NCBI RefSeq assembly: GCF_030463535.1
Contig: NC_132880.1
Location: 40,925,842 to 40,989,841, forward strand
Length of the DNA stretch: 64,000 nt
Reading direction: 5' to 3'
Source of the DNA: Salminus brasiliensis
Taxonomy: Eukaryota > Chordata > Actinopteri > Characiformes > Bryconidae
Shown: in pieces, positions 13,071-23,863 of the stretch
How the letters are laid out: the number at the start of each line of letters is the position of its first letter
How positions within the stretch are numbered: position 1 is the first letter of the stretch
Notes under the pieces: model-generated
What the model was told of the DNA's origin: nothing
Seen by the model: the letters and a program-made list of their open reading frames with translations, nothing else
Database searches by the model: none
Translations under genes and position numbers: made by a program

Positions 13071-13521
13071 CAAAGGACAATTGCTCTCGTCACACCCGGG
13101 TCAGCTGCCTGCTGTGTAAATTCATCATTGTGCTTCGTCAGAGGAGCTGACTCTGTAATGAGGTGTAGTATTACCTGTAGAACGTTTAGAAGTGTGTAAC
13201 ACAGACCCTGTTGAAAGACACTACGTCTGCTCTCTGCACCAGGCCTGTTCAAAGTGTGCAATGTGTGGCCTGCAGGTGAAAGTTGGCACATGAGTATATT
13301 TGATTTGGCCTGCATGACAAAGATCTTAACCCCACCCCCTCAGCTAACGTGGACAGACATTTTTCTGCACAGTAAAGTGTGTTAAATTGGGTGTGTCAGG
13401 GTTATTGGGTTATTGTTATTATACAGTGAGAAAGGTGATATAAAAATGTATTTTAAATTAGTGTTTTACTAGTGCAATCTTATTAAAGCTATTAACACAA
13501 GCTATAAGTAAAAAACAAGAA

Positions 13522-13525
<4 letters not shown>

Positions 13526-13607
<82 letters not shown>
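13526..13607. repeat. (CA)n/(TA)n compound microsatellite
   Basis: CA repeats grade into an uninterrupted AT run of about 55 bases that abuts the left end of the Tc1 relic at 13608, as if the repeat grew out of the element's TATA-like edge. Confidence 0.95.
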
Positions 13608-13609
<2 letters not shown>

Positions 13610-14075
13610 ACAAATGTATTGGGTTTAATTCAGTCCCATTGCCACAGGTGTATAAAATTTAGCACCTTGTCATGCAGTCTGCCTTTACACACATTTGTCA
13701 AACAATAGTTGTTCTACAGAGCTCACTGAATTCCTGCGTGGTTCTGTAATGGGAGCCATCGTTGCAACGGTGCAAGTCAATTTGTGAAATGTCTTCCCTC
13801 CTAGATCTTCCACCATCAACTCTGAGTGGTGTTACTGAAAAGTGGAAGTGTTTAGAAACCACAGCAACTCAGACCACATAAAGTTACACAGTGCGGCCAC
13901 AGAGTGCTGAGCTCAGAGCAGACTGCATAGAAGTGGCCAACGCTGCAGAGCTCCAAACCTGCTATTAGGGCTGCAAAAGAGGACCAACTCCATATTAATG
14001 CCTACAGGGTTAGAATAAAAAGTCATAAAAGTTGCTGTAGGTGTGAAGTGTCCCAATACTTTATTATTTCACCAA
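13608..14075 (+). mobile_element. Internally deleted Tc1-like transposon
   Basis: Starts with GGACAAATGTATTGGG and ends with GTGTCCCAATACTTTATTA, a degenerate inverted terminal pair. The left half resembles the 5' coding part of fish Tc1 elements (an N-terminal helix-turn-helix region; GTGGAAGTGTTTAGAAACCA falls within the decayed transposase frame). Stops and frameshifts are frequent and the catalytic half is missing. The terminal words match those of family A, which suggests the same transposase once mobilised both. Confidence 0.65.
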
Positions 14076-14239
14076 TGCAAATATCCTGTATTTCTGTGGT
14101 CTATCTATCTAAAAAGCTCTACACTCACTGAACTGAACAGCAAACACACCCTGCACACCCTCCAAAAATACTGAGGGTGGTGGGAAAGAAGAAATAGGGG
14201 TCCTGGGGTCAGATCCTCACAGGCCTGTGCAAGACTACA

Positions 14240-14263
14240 TAGAGATAGAGAGAGAGAGAGCGA

Positions 14264-14311
<48 letters not shown>
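14240..14311. repeat. (GA)n microsatellite
   Basis: Imperfect GA/CAGA run upstream of fabp3. Confidence 0.95.
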
Positions 14312-14315
<4 letters not shown>

Positions 14316-14469
14316 TAACAGACCATTTAATGTGAAGGGCAGATGGGAAAGAGATTTTTGACTGTTTGACTATTTGACCTTGACCCCTAAATCATTCATT
14401 CTCTTCCCCCATCTTTCATTCTTCCACATTTCTATAGCTTGGCCTTTTGGCTTTACAGGCCTTGAACAA

Positions 14470-14470
<1 letters not shown>

Positions 14471-14535
<65 letters not shown>

Positions 14536-14762
14536 AGCACAGCGACTGTTAATACAGCTGTTGTTGTCCCTCCTTCCCTTCCTCCCTTAATTCTTCCGTT
14601 CAGCCCCTATCCACCACCACCCACCATCCCCCAACCCCCCAACCCCCCAACCCCCCATCCCCCCATCCACCATCCCCCCATCCACCATCCCCCCAACCCC
14701 ATCTTTCTCTCCCTCCCTTTTGTCCTCCCTCCCCTCCTCCTCCACCACCACCCCGCCCCCTT
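14471..14762. repeat. Long pyrimidine/C-rich tract upstream of fabp3
   Basis: A CT run (14471-14531) is followed by pyrimidine-rich DNA and, at about 14605-14700, a short tandem array of CCCCCCA(A/T)CC-type units, then CT/CC-rich DNA to 14762. The minus strand therefore carries many closely spaced runs of four to six G. The tract ends about 35 bases before the fabp3 TATA box. Confidence 0.85.
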
Positions 14763-14776
14763 CTCAGGCTGTGCGG

Positions 14777-14802
14777 TGACGTCAGGAACAGCCGGTATAA
14801 AT
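14777..14802 (+). promoter_or_regulatory. fabp3: fabp3 core promoter: CRE and TATA box
   Basis: A perfect cAMP-response palindrome TGACGTCA is at 14777-14784 and TATAAAT at 14796-14802. The ATG is 128 bases downstream of the TATA box, giving a predicted transcription start near 14825-14832 and a 5' UTR of about 100 bases. Confidence 0.75.
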
Positions 14803-14929
14803 CGGCCAGTAAGATTACAGGAGCTGTTCCCCGTCTCTCGTTTTCTTCACTCCCCACCGTCATTCACGCGCTCCTTCTCCCACTCCGTCTCGCTCCGCTC
14901 CGCTCGGCTCCTTCACTCGAACCGAAAAC

Positions 14930-17374
14930 ATGGCAGATGCTTTCGTCGGCACGTGGAACCTGAAGGAGAGCAAGAACTTCGACGACTACATGAAGGCTCT
15001 CGGTGAGTATGGGCGCGAGCAGGTGCTTGCGTTCGCGTGCTGTAGGCTGTAGCCGTGGCGTTTTTGATAGTGCAGTGAGGCTCTCCACGCATTTACAGTC
15101 GCGCGAGTGAGTGAGTGAGTGAGTGAGCCAGCCTGCACAAAAAAGTGCAAAAAAGGCCTTCTAGGCTGGTACGGGTTATTTTCGATAGGAATTTGAGAGC
15201 AGCGCGTGTGCAGGTGCATGGCGTGTGTGCTTCAGTAAAGGAGGGAGGATCCCCTTATTCTGCTAGCTCTGCATGCGCGTATATGAACCGACTGGCCCTC
15301 ACGCAGTAGCAGGACCACGTGCAGCGTGTGCATAAGTTACAGCATTCAGAAATAGGGTGGGGGGTTTCCGAAACGTCTGGATGGTGTGTGGTAATTTTGC
15401 ACCACGCGCGCTGCTGTAACCTGTTTTCATTGATCGCATTTTAAGCCTGCATGTCGTTTATGAACTGTACCGTGAGTTCAGATACGGTGTTCTGCCAGTA
15501 TTTCAAGTTGGCCTGTATTGACTTGACTTCTGTGCAGCTGTAGAGTAAGGAGAGGGAGGTTAGGCCCAACACGTCCACGCCTGCAGCAGTGCACTGCCTA
15601 TGCTGATCACTCACACGAGCTCACAATGCACACAATAGGCGTTTGTTGAGTCGAGAGAGTGTGTGTGTGTGTGTGTGTGTAAGAGTGAATGTGGCCTTGG
15701 GAGAGAAGGAGAAGAGAAGGGGAGGGGGTGGGCTATAGGGAGGATCCTTAAGAGAAGGGTGGGAATGAGTGTGTGACTGATGGTGTGGGTTTGGGTGGGG
15801 CAAGAGCTGTCTGTCAGAAGTTTACAAGAAACTAGGGATATTGAAATTTAGCCCTGTATCAGAAGGACGGGGTCACCCCTGCCCACACTGACCCACTGTA
15901 TTTACAGAACAAATCAATATGATCAATATTAACAGCTTGCGCCGTCTGTGTATGCAAGCCTGGGACTGTTGACTTGACCCTTATGACCGTTCCAGAGTTT
16001 GGTCTTCTGCTGGAACATGTTCACCCATGATTAACCCAGTGAATGTTCGTGGGGGGTGGTTGAGAGTCACTGAGAATGGGACTGGGGGAGAGAATGTGTT
16101 CATTTTGCATGCATTTTCCAGTTTGGCCTTCGGCTCTGTCTGTGCGAATATATTAAGCTTACTTGAGAGAACTGTTTCCTGCAAGAATGAGAAACACGTG
16201 ACTCTGGGTCCTTATAGTACACAGAAGTGTTTATGCTGTCTCCTCATGTGGAAATACTGTTTGCTAAACATGCATGTGTGTTGGGATGCTGTATGGACAA
16301 GCATCCATAGCCAAAGCATTCTAACAAGTAATTATATGACTACATGCATGTTGGATCAGTTTTGTGTATTTTATGTGTATGTTGTAGGTGTGGGCTTTGC
16401 AACGCGTCAGGTTGGCAGTATGACCAAACCCACCACAATCATTTCCCTGGAAGATGATTTCATCACGTTAAAGACAGTCAGTACCTTTAAGAACACGGAG
16501 ATCAAATTCAAACTGGGAGAGGAGTTTGACGAGACCACAGCAGATGATCGTAAAGTCAAGGTATGTGCATGTGCTTGATGTGCCGGGTCAAAAAAATGCT
16601 AAATCTTTGCTCTGGCACGATTTTAGTTGCAGAGTTGGTGACTGGATCTCTACATATCGTTGGAACTGCAGGATGTCTTAAATGTGAGACTGATGTAGGT
16701 CATAATCATTGCCTACTTGGCAATATTGGCTTTATATCCCCGAGTCCCCTACTTGCAGAATGCTGGTGTAAAAGCATGTAACTGATGTGATTTAGGTACA
16801 TCAGCGCAGTACACAGAACAGAGGTCTGCAAGTGTAACATTTAACAGAGGAAAAAATACTGTTCAAACTATAAATGCTATGATTATATAGTGTTTCTCAC
16901 TGCACTGAACTAAATCCAACACAACTGATTTACCCAAACCTAATTTAGACAACGAGGAGAGCGCTGCACTTGTAGATTGACCACATTTTGCTTATGTAAT
17001 GTGTTTTTGCTTTTTCTTCCTTCTATGTTGGTTTCAGTCTTTGGTGACCATTGACGGAGGCAAGCTGGTCCATGTTCAGAAATGGGACGGCAAAGAGACG
17101 ACACTGGTCCGAGAAGTCAACGGCAACAGTCTCACACTGGTTAGTACTACCTGCATGTGTTGGAGACAGCGTCTGACTGAAGTGCTGACTTTTTCCTTTG
17201 TCAGCATGTGATAAACCCTCATGCCCTGTTTCAGCTGCTGACTCTAGGGGATAATGGTGTACACTGGCACACTTTTGTTTTTTTTTTTTTGCTGATTCTT
17301 ATTACTTTCTCTTTTGACAGACACTAACTATCGGCGATGTAGTCAGTACACGGTCCTACGTGAAAGCAGAGTAA
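14930..17374 (+). CDS. fabp3: Fatty acid-binding protein 3, heart type
   Basis: Four exons (14930-15002, 16388-16560, 17038-17139, 17321-17374) encode 133 aa, the exact family length, with the four-exon layout usual for the iFABP family. Sequence features include the N-terminal [15 protein letters not shown] signature, GVGFATRQV, the FDETTADDR segment, and C-terminal R127 and Y129 (TRSYVKAE), the R-x-Y pair that holds the fatty-acid carboxylate. The product is a cytosolic 10-strand beta-barrel carrying long-chain fatty acids to mitochondria and other sites in muscle and other oxidative tissue. The start has a good context (AAAACATGG) and lies downstream of a TATA promoter. FABP7 is the nearest alternative; the overall match, including [12 protein letters not shown], favours FABP3. 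Confidence 0.95.
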
Positions 17375-17490
17375 AGTGAAACCTACAATCCTGTCCTTGG
17401 TCCTGTGGATGCCTTCGCTTTGGTCAAATACATTTCCAACGGTTGTCAATAGTCCTTGTTCCTTTTCTTTGTATCATAACCTCAAACGGA

Positions 17491-17496
17491 AATAAA
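17491..17496 (+). terminator. fabp3: fabp3 poly(A) signal
   Basis: AATAAA 117 bases after the stop codon, followed by a GT-rich stretch at 17519-17560 suitable as the downstream element. Confidence 0.8.
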
Positions 17497-17909
17497 GCTA
17501 CCTTTCCACCCAAAACAAATGTGTGTTGGTCTTCTGATGTGTGTGTGTGTGTGTGTCCGTCCAGTCAGAGATTCCTCACCTTAAGCTAGCGTACACAAGC
17601 TGCTGTTTTCATCACTGTGCCAGAGCCATCACAAGTCCATCACACGGCCTATTTATATCAGTCAGTATTTCCATCACCAGCTCCAAAGCAAGGGAACTGT
17701 GTTGGTACACTATGTTGCAAATTTATTTGGAACAGTGTTCTGCATGTCTAATTTAAGCATGTTCCTGTATCCCTGTGACTTGTGTTCTAATTTGAGCTGA
17801 TGAGTGTCTTGTGGTGGTGTAACGCCGGGTGAAGGGAAGTCATGAAGGACTGAACCACTTGACCCTTCACCTCTAAACCCAAATTAAGCTCTATGAAGCC
17901 AACAAATGT

Positions 17910-17915
17910 TTTATT
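17910..17915 (-). terminator. zcchc17: zcchc17 poly(A) signal
   Basis: TTTATT on the plus strand reads AATAAA on the minus strand, about 110 bases beyond the zcchc17 stop. The space to the convergent fabp3 signal is about 0.4 kb. Confidence 0.7.
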
Positions 17916-18025
17916 TTTCAGGTTGCAGGACTGTTCAGTACATTTCTGCCACATGAACAAAAAAAGACTTACAAATGAAGCCATTATCTCTCACACACCA
18001 ACTTTACATTATAAAAACACTCCAT

Positions 18026-21000
18026 TCATTTGTGAGCTTTATGCTTATGCTTCTTGTGCTTTTTCTTCTTCTCAGAATGTGTATGGGAGTGTCTGACCCT
18101 TTTGGTATCATCACTGCTGTCAGAAGATGAATTGTGTCGTTTTCTCTCTTTCTTCTTTTTCTCTTTCTTGGCTTTCTTTTCCTATGAGCAGAAAAAGAAG
18201 CAATATGAAAAACTGGAACAGCAATCCAAAGAACCAAACAGGTTAAGCACTGATAATATAGCTGCCAGGGACTGAGGGAGAGATAAGGAACCAGGGATGG
18301 AGGAAAGGGCTTGATAAACGAGAGCATGGTTATGCAACTGGTCGCCTGCTGGGTTTCTTCTGATGCTATAAATCTAACAGTTGCCAAAAGGGTGTGGTGT
18401 GAGGGGCGTGCTACAACCTTCTTTCGCTTCTGAGGCACTGATTGGACGCTCTGACCAGCTGGTTCCTCCTCCTCTTCTGGCACCAAACTGTACTGCAGCC
18501 CAGCCTGTGAGAAGCAGTCCTTTGCAAAGTGACCTGAAAGCAAACACATGCATGGACACAGACTCCTAGACCTTTGGCTTACTTTGACAGTCCCACACAG
18601 CTGTCGTGACAATTGTTGAGCTGCAGGGCAAACCAGAACCACTGAGGCTATAAAACCAAGCGTACTAAAATAAATACACTCACGCACGCCTGTACTATAA
18701 TATAGTTACACAACTGGAGTGTTGCAGTTCTCTTGAGGTGTTCCTAACTTAAGAACCTTTGGAGTAGGGTCAGGCAAACAAGAAGCTTGCAAGAGGCTTG
18801 AAATCTCCACTAATTTGACAACTAACGACAAAAGGTTAGAATATAACCACATTAAAAACATGACTAATTCTGACTGTTCAAATGAATGAGGCATGTTGTA
18901 CAAATCCCTGGTATGTTACTTATTTCAGTTATTTCACTGAGGCTTAGTGTTAAATTGACTTTGTGCTACAGCGTTGACATTTCGAGTGGTTGTGTGGTTG
19001 CCCTGATATCAATGTAAAGATTTGAACTGAACGGGTTTAAATGAAGGGTTGCGGCTTGCCTCTGATGAAAGTAAAAACAGTAAAGATTTTATCTTCAGAA
19101 AGTTCTGGTTTAGATCTCCAGCTGTCAGTCTGGTTACATACAGGTAGTGATAGTGATGTGTTTGTATTAAATGTTAGCTTCTTACCTGTGCACCCACACT
19201 TCTTACAGGTGGTGTTCAGCACAGCCTCTAAAGTGATCCTCTGGCCTGTATTATCCTGAAAGCGCCTTCGCCTGCGAGCATCCTGCCTGTATGTAAACAT
19301 TCACAGACATGTACAATCTTAGCAAAAGAAAAATTGTATGTGTGTAAATAAAATAAATAAAATGAGCACATTTATAAATACAAGAATAATCACCAATGCA
19401 AATGAGCAGAACCTACACTTACAGTGCTTATAGGTAATCATCATACCCCTTTAAAGTTGTCACTTGTGAAATCAAGCTTGCAATCAAAACCTATTAACCT
19501 ATCACTGTACTAAATATGGGAGAGAATTTGAATAGTTAATATTTTTTTTTAAAGAACCTGCTGCTACTGATGTTTTTTGTCTGTGATCATGTGCATCACC
19601 CTAAATATTGCGCATTGTAAAAATGTCTTTAAATATTGGGATATAAACTTTTTTTTTATTTTGTTAATATCGCCAGGGCCTATTTTGCCCTACAACAATT
19701 AGGCAACAGTAATTGTTGTAATTGTGTTAAAAAAATAAACTAGAATAAAACCTTGGAAAACTAATCAGTCCTCTAAATCAACACTTAATAGAGCCATCTT
19801 TTGCTTTAATAACAGCCCCAGGTCTGTTTAGATAAGTCTCTACCAGATTTGCACACCTAAACTGGGGAATATTTGCCTATTATTCCTTGCAGAATTGTTT
19901 GAGTTTAGTCAAATGTTGTGGTGAGCAGCAATGGGCTGCTCTCTTCAAGTCCATCCACAGATGATCTATTGGATTTAGGTCAGGGCTCTGACATGGCCAC
20001 TCAAGGACATCCACATTCCTAACCATAAGTCACTGATCATTTGTTTTTTTTTGGGCAGTGTGTTTGGGGTCATGGTCATGCCTGAGGATCCTCCTGCCCC
20101 ACTGTTAGCTGTCTAGCTGAGGGGTGTGTGTTTTCCCTTAAGAATTCTGATGTGTTTGACAGCATCTATTTTTCTGTCAATCCTGAACAACTACCCAGTC
20201 TCTGCTAAAGAAAAACACCCTTCAACTAAGGACACATTCACAGCACAATTAGATCTGATTTGGCTATCCTGACGGTTCACATTCATAATTGTAAGTGCAC
20301 TGTATCTGTTTGCAGTGTGAACGAATCTGTCCCTGAAACAGCACTCATGCGCACATTGATATGCATGTCGTCTTTGCGGTTGTTTTGTCGTGCTGCTGGT
20401 GCTGGCGGATGCTGACAGCACTAAGCAATTGTGTACAGGTACAAAGAGGCATGGATCTATATCTGATCTCTGAACTAATCCCATTCATGTCACATGCCCA
20501 AGATTCGGACACATATACGATCTAAGACCCCACATGAAAGTGAGCTAAGTCAAATTTGAAAAGATTGGATTTGATATATCCACACAGTCTTGCTTGGAGT
20601 TCAAATCAAACAGGTCTCATTCGATAACATTTATGATAGGTCTTGCCACTCAGGTACTTTTTCAGAAGATTCTACTTTCTTGCCAGGCTGCCATATAGAG
20701 CTACCTTGTGTAAAGCTTGTTCCGACAGATCGATCTCAGACATACAGACTTGTTGCCATTGGCCTCTTGGTAGCTTCCCTGATCAATCTCCCCCTGGCTC
20801 ATCACTGGGTCATCCAGTTTGGAACCCAGGCAAGACGTTGGTGTAGCTGTTTTGAAAGCACCTTTCCAATCATGGTGAATTCTTTATGTTACCACTACAC
20901 TACAGGCAGTAGTGGAATCCTTAAGGACAGCCAGTTTAATTCTGAAGTACTTAAAACCACTACAAGGAATGTCAGGTGGGGGGGGGGGCAATTAGCCTGG

Positions 21001-21416
21001 TGTGTAATATGGAAGGTAATTGGCAGAGTAACTTTAGAATGGTTATGCTAAGGGACGGATTACTTTTCCAAACTGGTATTTAGCTTTGACGATGAGGGTC
21101 AGAGTGTATAATAGCTGATAATAGCTGACAACTAGTATTACTACAATTACTACTAGTTGTAATTATGATTAATATTATTTTGGAAATGATCAGTGTACAA
21201 TATGTGCAACAGTTATCTATAGGCACTGTGTATGTGTGTGAATGGGACATTAATATTACAATGGAAAGCTACTTACTCAGCCATCACATTGTTCGGATCT
21301 AAGTCTCGCCCTGTCCCTTGATTGACAGCTTTCATGGAGAAAGAGAGCTTGACCTTCTCATCATTAATCTGGTTCAATGGAAACATGAAATGTGCAGCGC
21401 AGTAAAATATATATAT

Positions 21417-21511
<95 letters not shown>

Positions 21512-22416
21512 TTCCCAATTTTCAACAATTTTGTTGGAATATTGTATGTGGAGTGTTTGCTCTCAGCCATGTACCTCTTTGCCAATGACTTTAATCCAAA
21601 CCTGCTCACCAACATCCACGATTTCAGAAGGATTATCTACTCGAGAGGCAGACATCTCACTCTTATGAACCAAACCTGTGAAAAACAAGAGCTTTACAGT
21701 GATACAGTGATACAGTGATGACTGAATGACATGCAAACCACAGTAAGTATAAACACAAGTGGCAAGACTTGCATTGCATTCGGCCTTAGGGTACTGATCA
21801 CTGTTTAAGTTCACATATGTCTTTTCAAGTCAACACAGATGTGCTCCATCACTTCAGAGCATGCAGTTCCACTGCTCCACAGCCCAATGCTGCAGTCTTT
21901 ATACCGCTCTAGCCCACGTCTGGCATCAGTCACAGTGCGCCTCATTTGCAGCAGCTCCAGAGTATGTCAGTCATTCTAATGGCAGTCCTCTTCAATTGAA
22001 ATTACACAAGCTGGCACTTATGGGTGGACCTTACAGAAGCCAGATTCATTCATTAAAAGCATTTAATGCACTACATGCAGGAGGGCAAGGGTTAAAGGCT
22101 CTGTGTGAGAAGTGGCAGTGGCCACCCTCAAGGGTACATATTCAAATCTCACAAACAAACAACTATATGACTGTGTAAAGTCACCTTGTTTCCTGTATCC
22201 TGGAATCTTGACAAACGCTCCATAATCTGTCACAGAAGCCACCTGCAAAAGGGATAGAAGGACAGAAAGGAGATATTGTTGGAGATTAATGAGAAGAAAA
22301 GGAGGAGCACACGGTCACTCTGCTCAGTTTGTGTTATGTCTGACCTCTCCTCGCAGGATGCTATACAGCTCAGGCAGTCCGTCCAACCCGGCTGGCTCTC
22401 TATACTCATCAGCCAT
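18026..22416 (-). CDS. zcchc17: Zinc finger CCHC domain-containing protein 17 (pS1D/PNO40)
   Basis: Seven coding exons on the minus strand: 22416-22345, 22242-22185, 21675-21575, 21368-21277, 19286-19186, 18533-18418, 18181-18026; 231 aa. An S1 RNA-binding domain occupies about residues 17-95 ([13 protein letters not shown] ... GLVHKSEMS ... KVKLSFSMK). One zinc knuckle CX2CX4HX4C is complete at residues 135-148 ([14 protein letters not shown]), split by an intron after its T-G. The C-terminus is highly basic ([15 protein letters not shown], then a His/Lys-rich end). In mammals the protein is nucleolar, associates with the large ribosomal subunit and binds splicing factors. The start [19 protein letters not shown] follows an acceptor at 22422-22424, so a non-coding first exon lies upstream, probably 23338 to about 23600. 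The exon-six donor (AAG|GTTGTA) is weak. Confidence 0.95.
19735..20225 (-). pseudogene. Tc1-like transposase relic, 3' half
   Basis: On the minus strand the decayed frame contains [10 protein letters not shown], then [18 protein letters not shown] (the catalytic-domain signature of Tc1 transposases), and a degenerate C-terminal end ([15 protein letters not shown]). Stops and frameshifts break it, so it cannot make a working enzyme. It lies in the large zcchc17 intron 4. Confidence 0.8.
20600..21065. repeat. Unclassified interspersed repeat, probably a DNA-transposon remnant
   Basis: Stretches such as TGGCCTCTTGGTAGCTTCCC and CTTAAGGACAGCCAGTTTAA resemble dispersed fish repeats I recall; this rests on memory. 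The 153-codon open frame at 20590-21051 has no recognisable domain and I do not call it a gene. Confidence 0.4.
21419..21508. repeat. Long (AT)n microsatellite
   Basis: About 80 bases of uninterrupted AT preceded by a short CA run, in zcchc17 intron 3 about 50 bases upstream of the acceptor for the 21368-21277 exon. This places the repeat close to the likely branch-point region. Confidence 0.95.
21838..21942 (-). mobile_element. Family A MITE fragment, copy 5
   Basis: Contains CCACTGCTCCACAGCCCAAT and a degenerate GCTCTAGCCCACGTCTGGCA, the inverted family core, in zcchc17 intron 2. Confidence 0.65.
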
Positions 22417-22639
22417 CGTCTCTAAAGGTTGAAACACAGAGACACAAGGCTAAAGAAGGAGATGGTGATATGGCACAATACTACATTATTATATTTAAAG
22501 ACATTTGTGCAATACACAATACTTACACTATACACAATACACTAAAAAACGCTATCCAGCAACTATCCGATATTTAGTTCAGTAGTGTTGTTTTTTTTTT
22601 ATTTTATTTAAAATATCTGTAGAACTTAATCCATTTTAA

Positions 22640-23060
22640 GCTCTTAGTAATGAAACGTGCAGTTGGTCAGTGTTCATTGAGCACTGATGATATCCACAAT
22701 ATGAGCAGAAAAGGCTTATTTATCCATGATATGAGCAGAATCATGATGCAATAAAACATTGCCATATTGCCCAGCTGAGGTTGGCTCGTCAGATTCCTAT
22801 TGTAAATTTATGGCCCATCTTAAGTCATCTTTATTCAACATTTTCTGCGCTCCATCCCAATAAACTGGGATAAACCAAGACTAATTATACTCCTACTACT
22901 GAATGTGCAGTCAGTCAGTGTTCTTTAATCACAAGCAATATCCACTCTATGCTCAGAAAAATCATATAGTGTATTGGGATAACAAAATTGATCACGATAT
23001 TATAAAATTGACAAATTATCCACCGCAAGACTGGACAATATGTTGGCTCTGAAGTTTGGT
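22640..23060. repeat. Two diverged copies of interspersed repeat family C
   Basis: A unit near 22650-22760 and another near 22900-22990 share GTGCAGT..GTCAGTGTTC and ATATCCAC..TATG.(G/T)CAGAAAA. A third relative lies at 24930-25028. All are non-coding; the class is unknown. They fall upstream of the zcchc17 ATG exon, inside its 5' intron. Confidence 0.5.
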
Positions 23061-23337
23061 TCATCAGATTTTTATAAAGTTACTTTCTACCTCACATGGT
23101 GCAGCAGTTCCGTTCAGGGCTCTACAGGACAACTGCAGATGGACCCTGTTTGAATGCTGCACCATGATGGAGGAACAGAAATTAATTAACTAATAAACAA
23201 GCTGGTGAATAGGATCCCAAATTCAGCTTCGTCATGAAGATGAACAGCATTACATTTTAGCCTCTACAGCCACCCTGCAAATTGTGAACATTACAGCACA
23301 CTAAAAACATCATATAAAGAAAATCAGCTGAACTTAC

Positions 23338-23863
23338 TGCCCTCTCAGACGGGACGGGACGGAGCAGGTTTCTGGATGAGGACCCTTACAGTGACTCAGT
23401 TCTTTAAGTGGCTCGATAAAGCTCACTTTTGGGCAGCTAGCGCTACCACACCTGCAGAAACCAGCGCTGGAAAAACACCACACATTCCACTAGTCAGCTT
23501 TTTCGTCCACATTTATCAAAACTCTTAAAGAAAAGCCGAGAGGAGCGAAGCTGCCTGTATTCTCTTCCATCCAGTGAATGAACTCATGCAGGGTCGTGTT
23601 GTTGTCTTACTCTGATGACAACATCCTGTCCAAATGCGCCCCCACACCGCCAGCAGCCAATAAGAAACCGAGCAGCATGGACGGACCAATCAAAAGCTTC
23701 TATCGTACCGGAAGTGTTTCCACTTCACCCCGGCGTGGTGTTAATGGTGGACGGCGAAGAGATTCATTCATTTAAATTTACACCGAGGAAGAAATCGCGG
23801 TGAATTCTGACCAGCAGGTTGATTTTTTTGCTCCCTCTTTAACTCTGAAAAACTCTTCAAGAA
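23338..23863. promoter_or_regulatory. Bidirectional promoter of zcchc17 and snrnp40
   Basis: The two genes are head-to-head. On the minus strand a GTAAGT donor (plus positions 23332-23337) marks the end of a likely non-coding zcchc17 first exon. Two CCAAT boxes (23657-23661 and 23686-23690, 29 bases apart) and an ETS/GABPA-type site CCGGAAGTG (23708-23716) lie between. No TATA box is seen, consistent with a housekeeping promoter. The human pair is arranged the same way. Confidence 0.7.

Noticed and set aside
14374-15006. 210-codon frame covering the fabp3 promoter
   Set aside because: Pro/Ser/Leu strings come from the pyrimidine tract; it overlaps the TATA box and the true fabp3 start in another frame.
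20590-21051. 153-codon frame
   Set aside because: It lies over a dispersed-repeat-like segment, and no protein family is recognisable.
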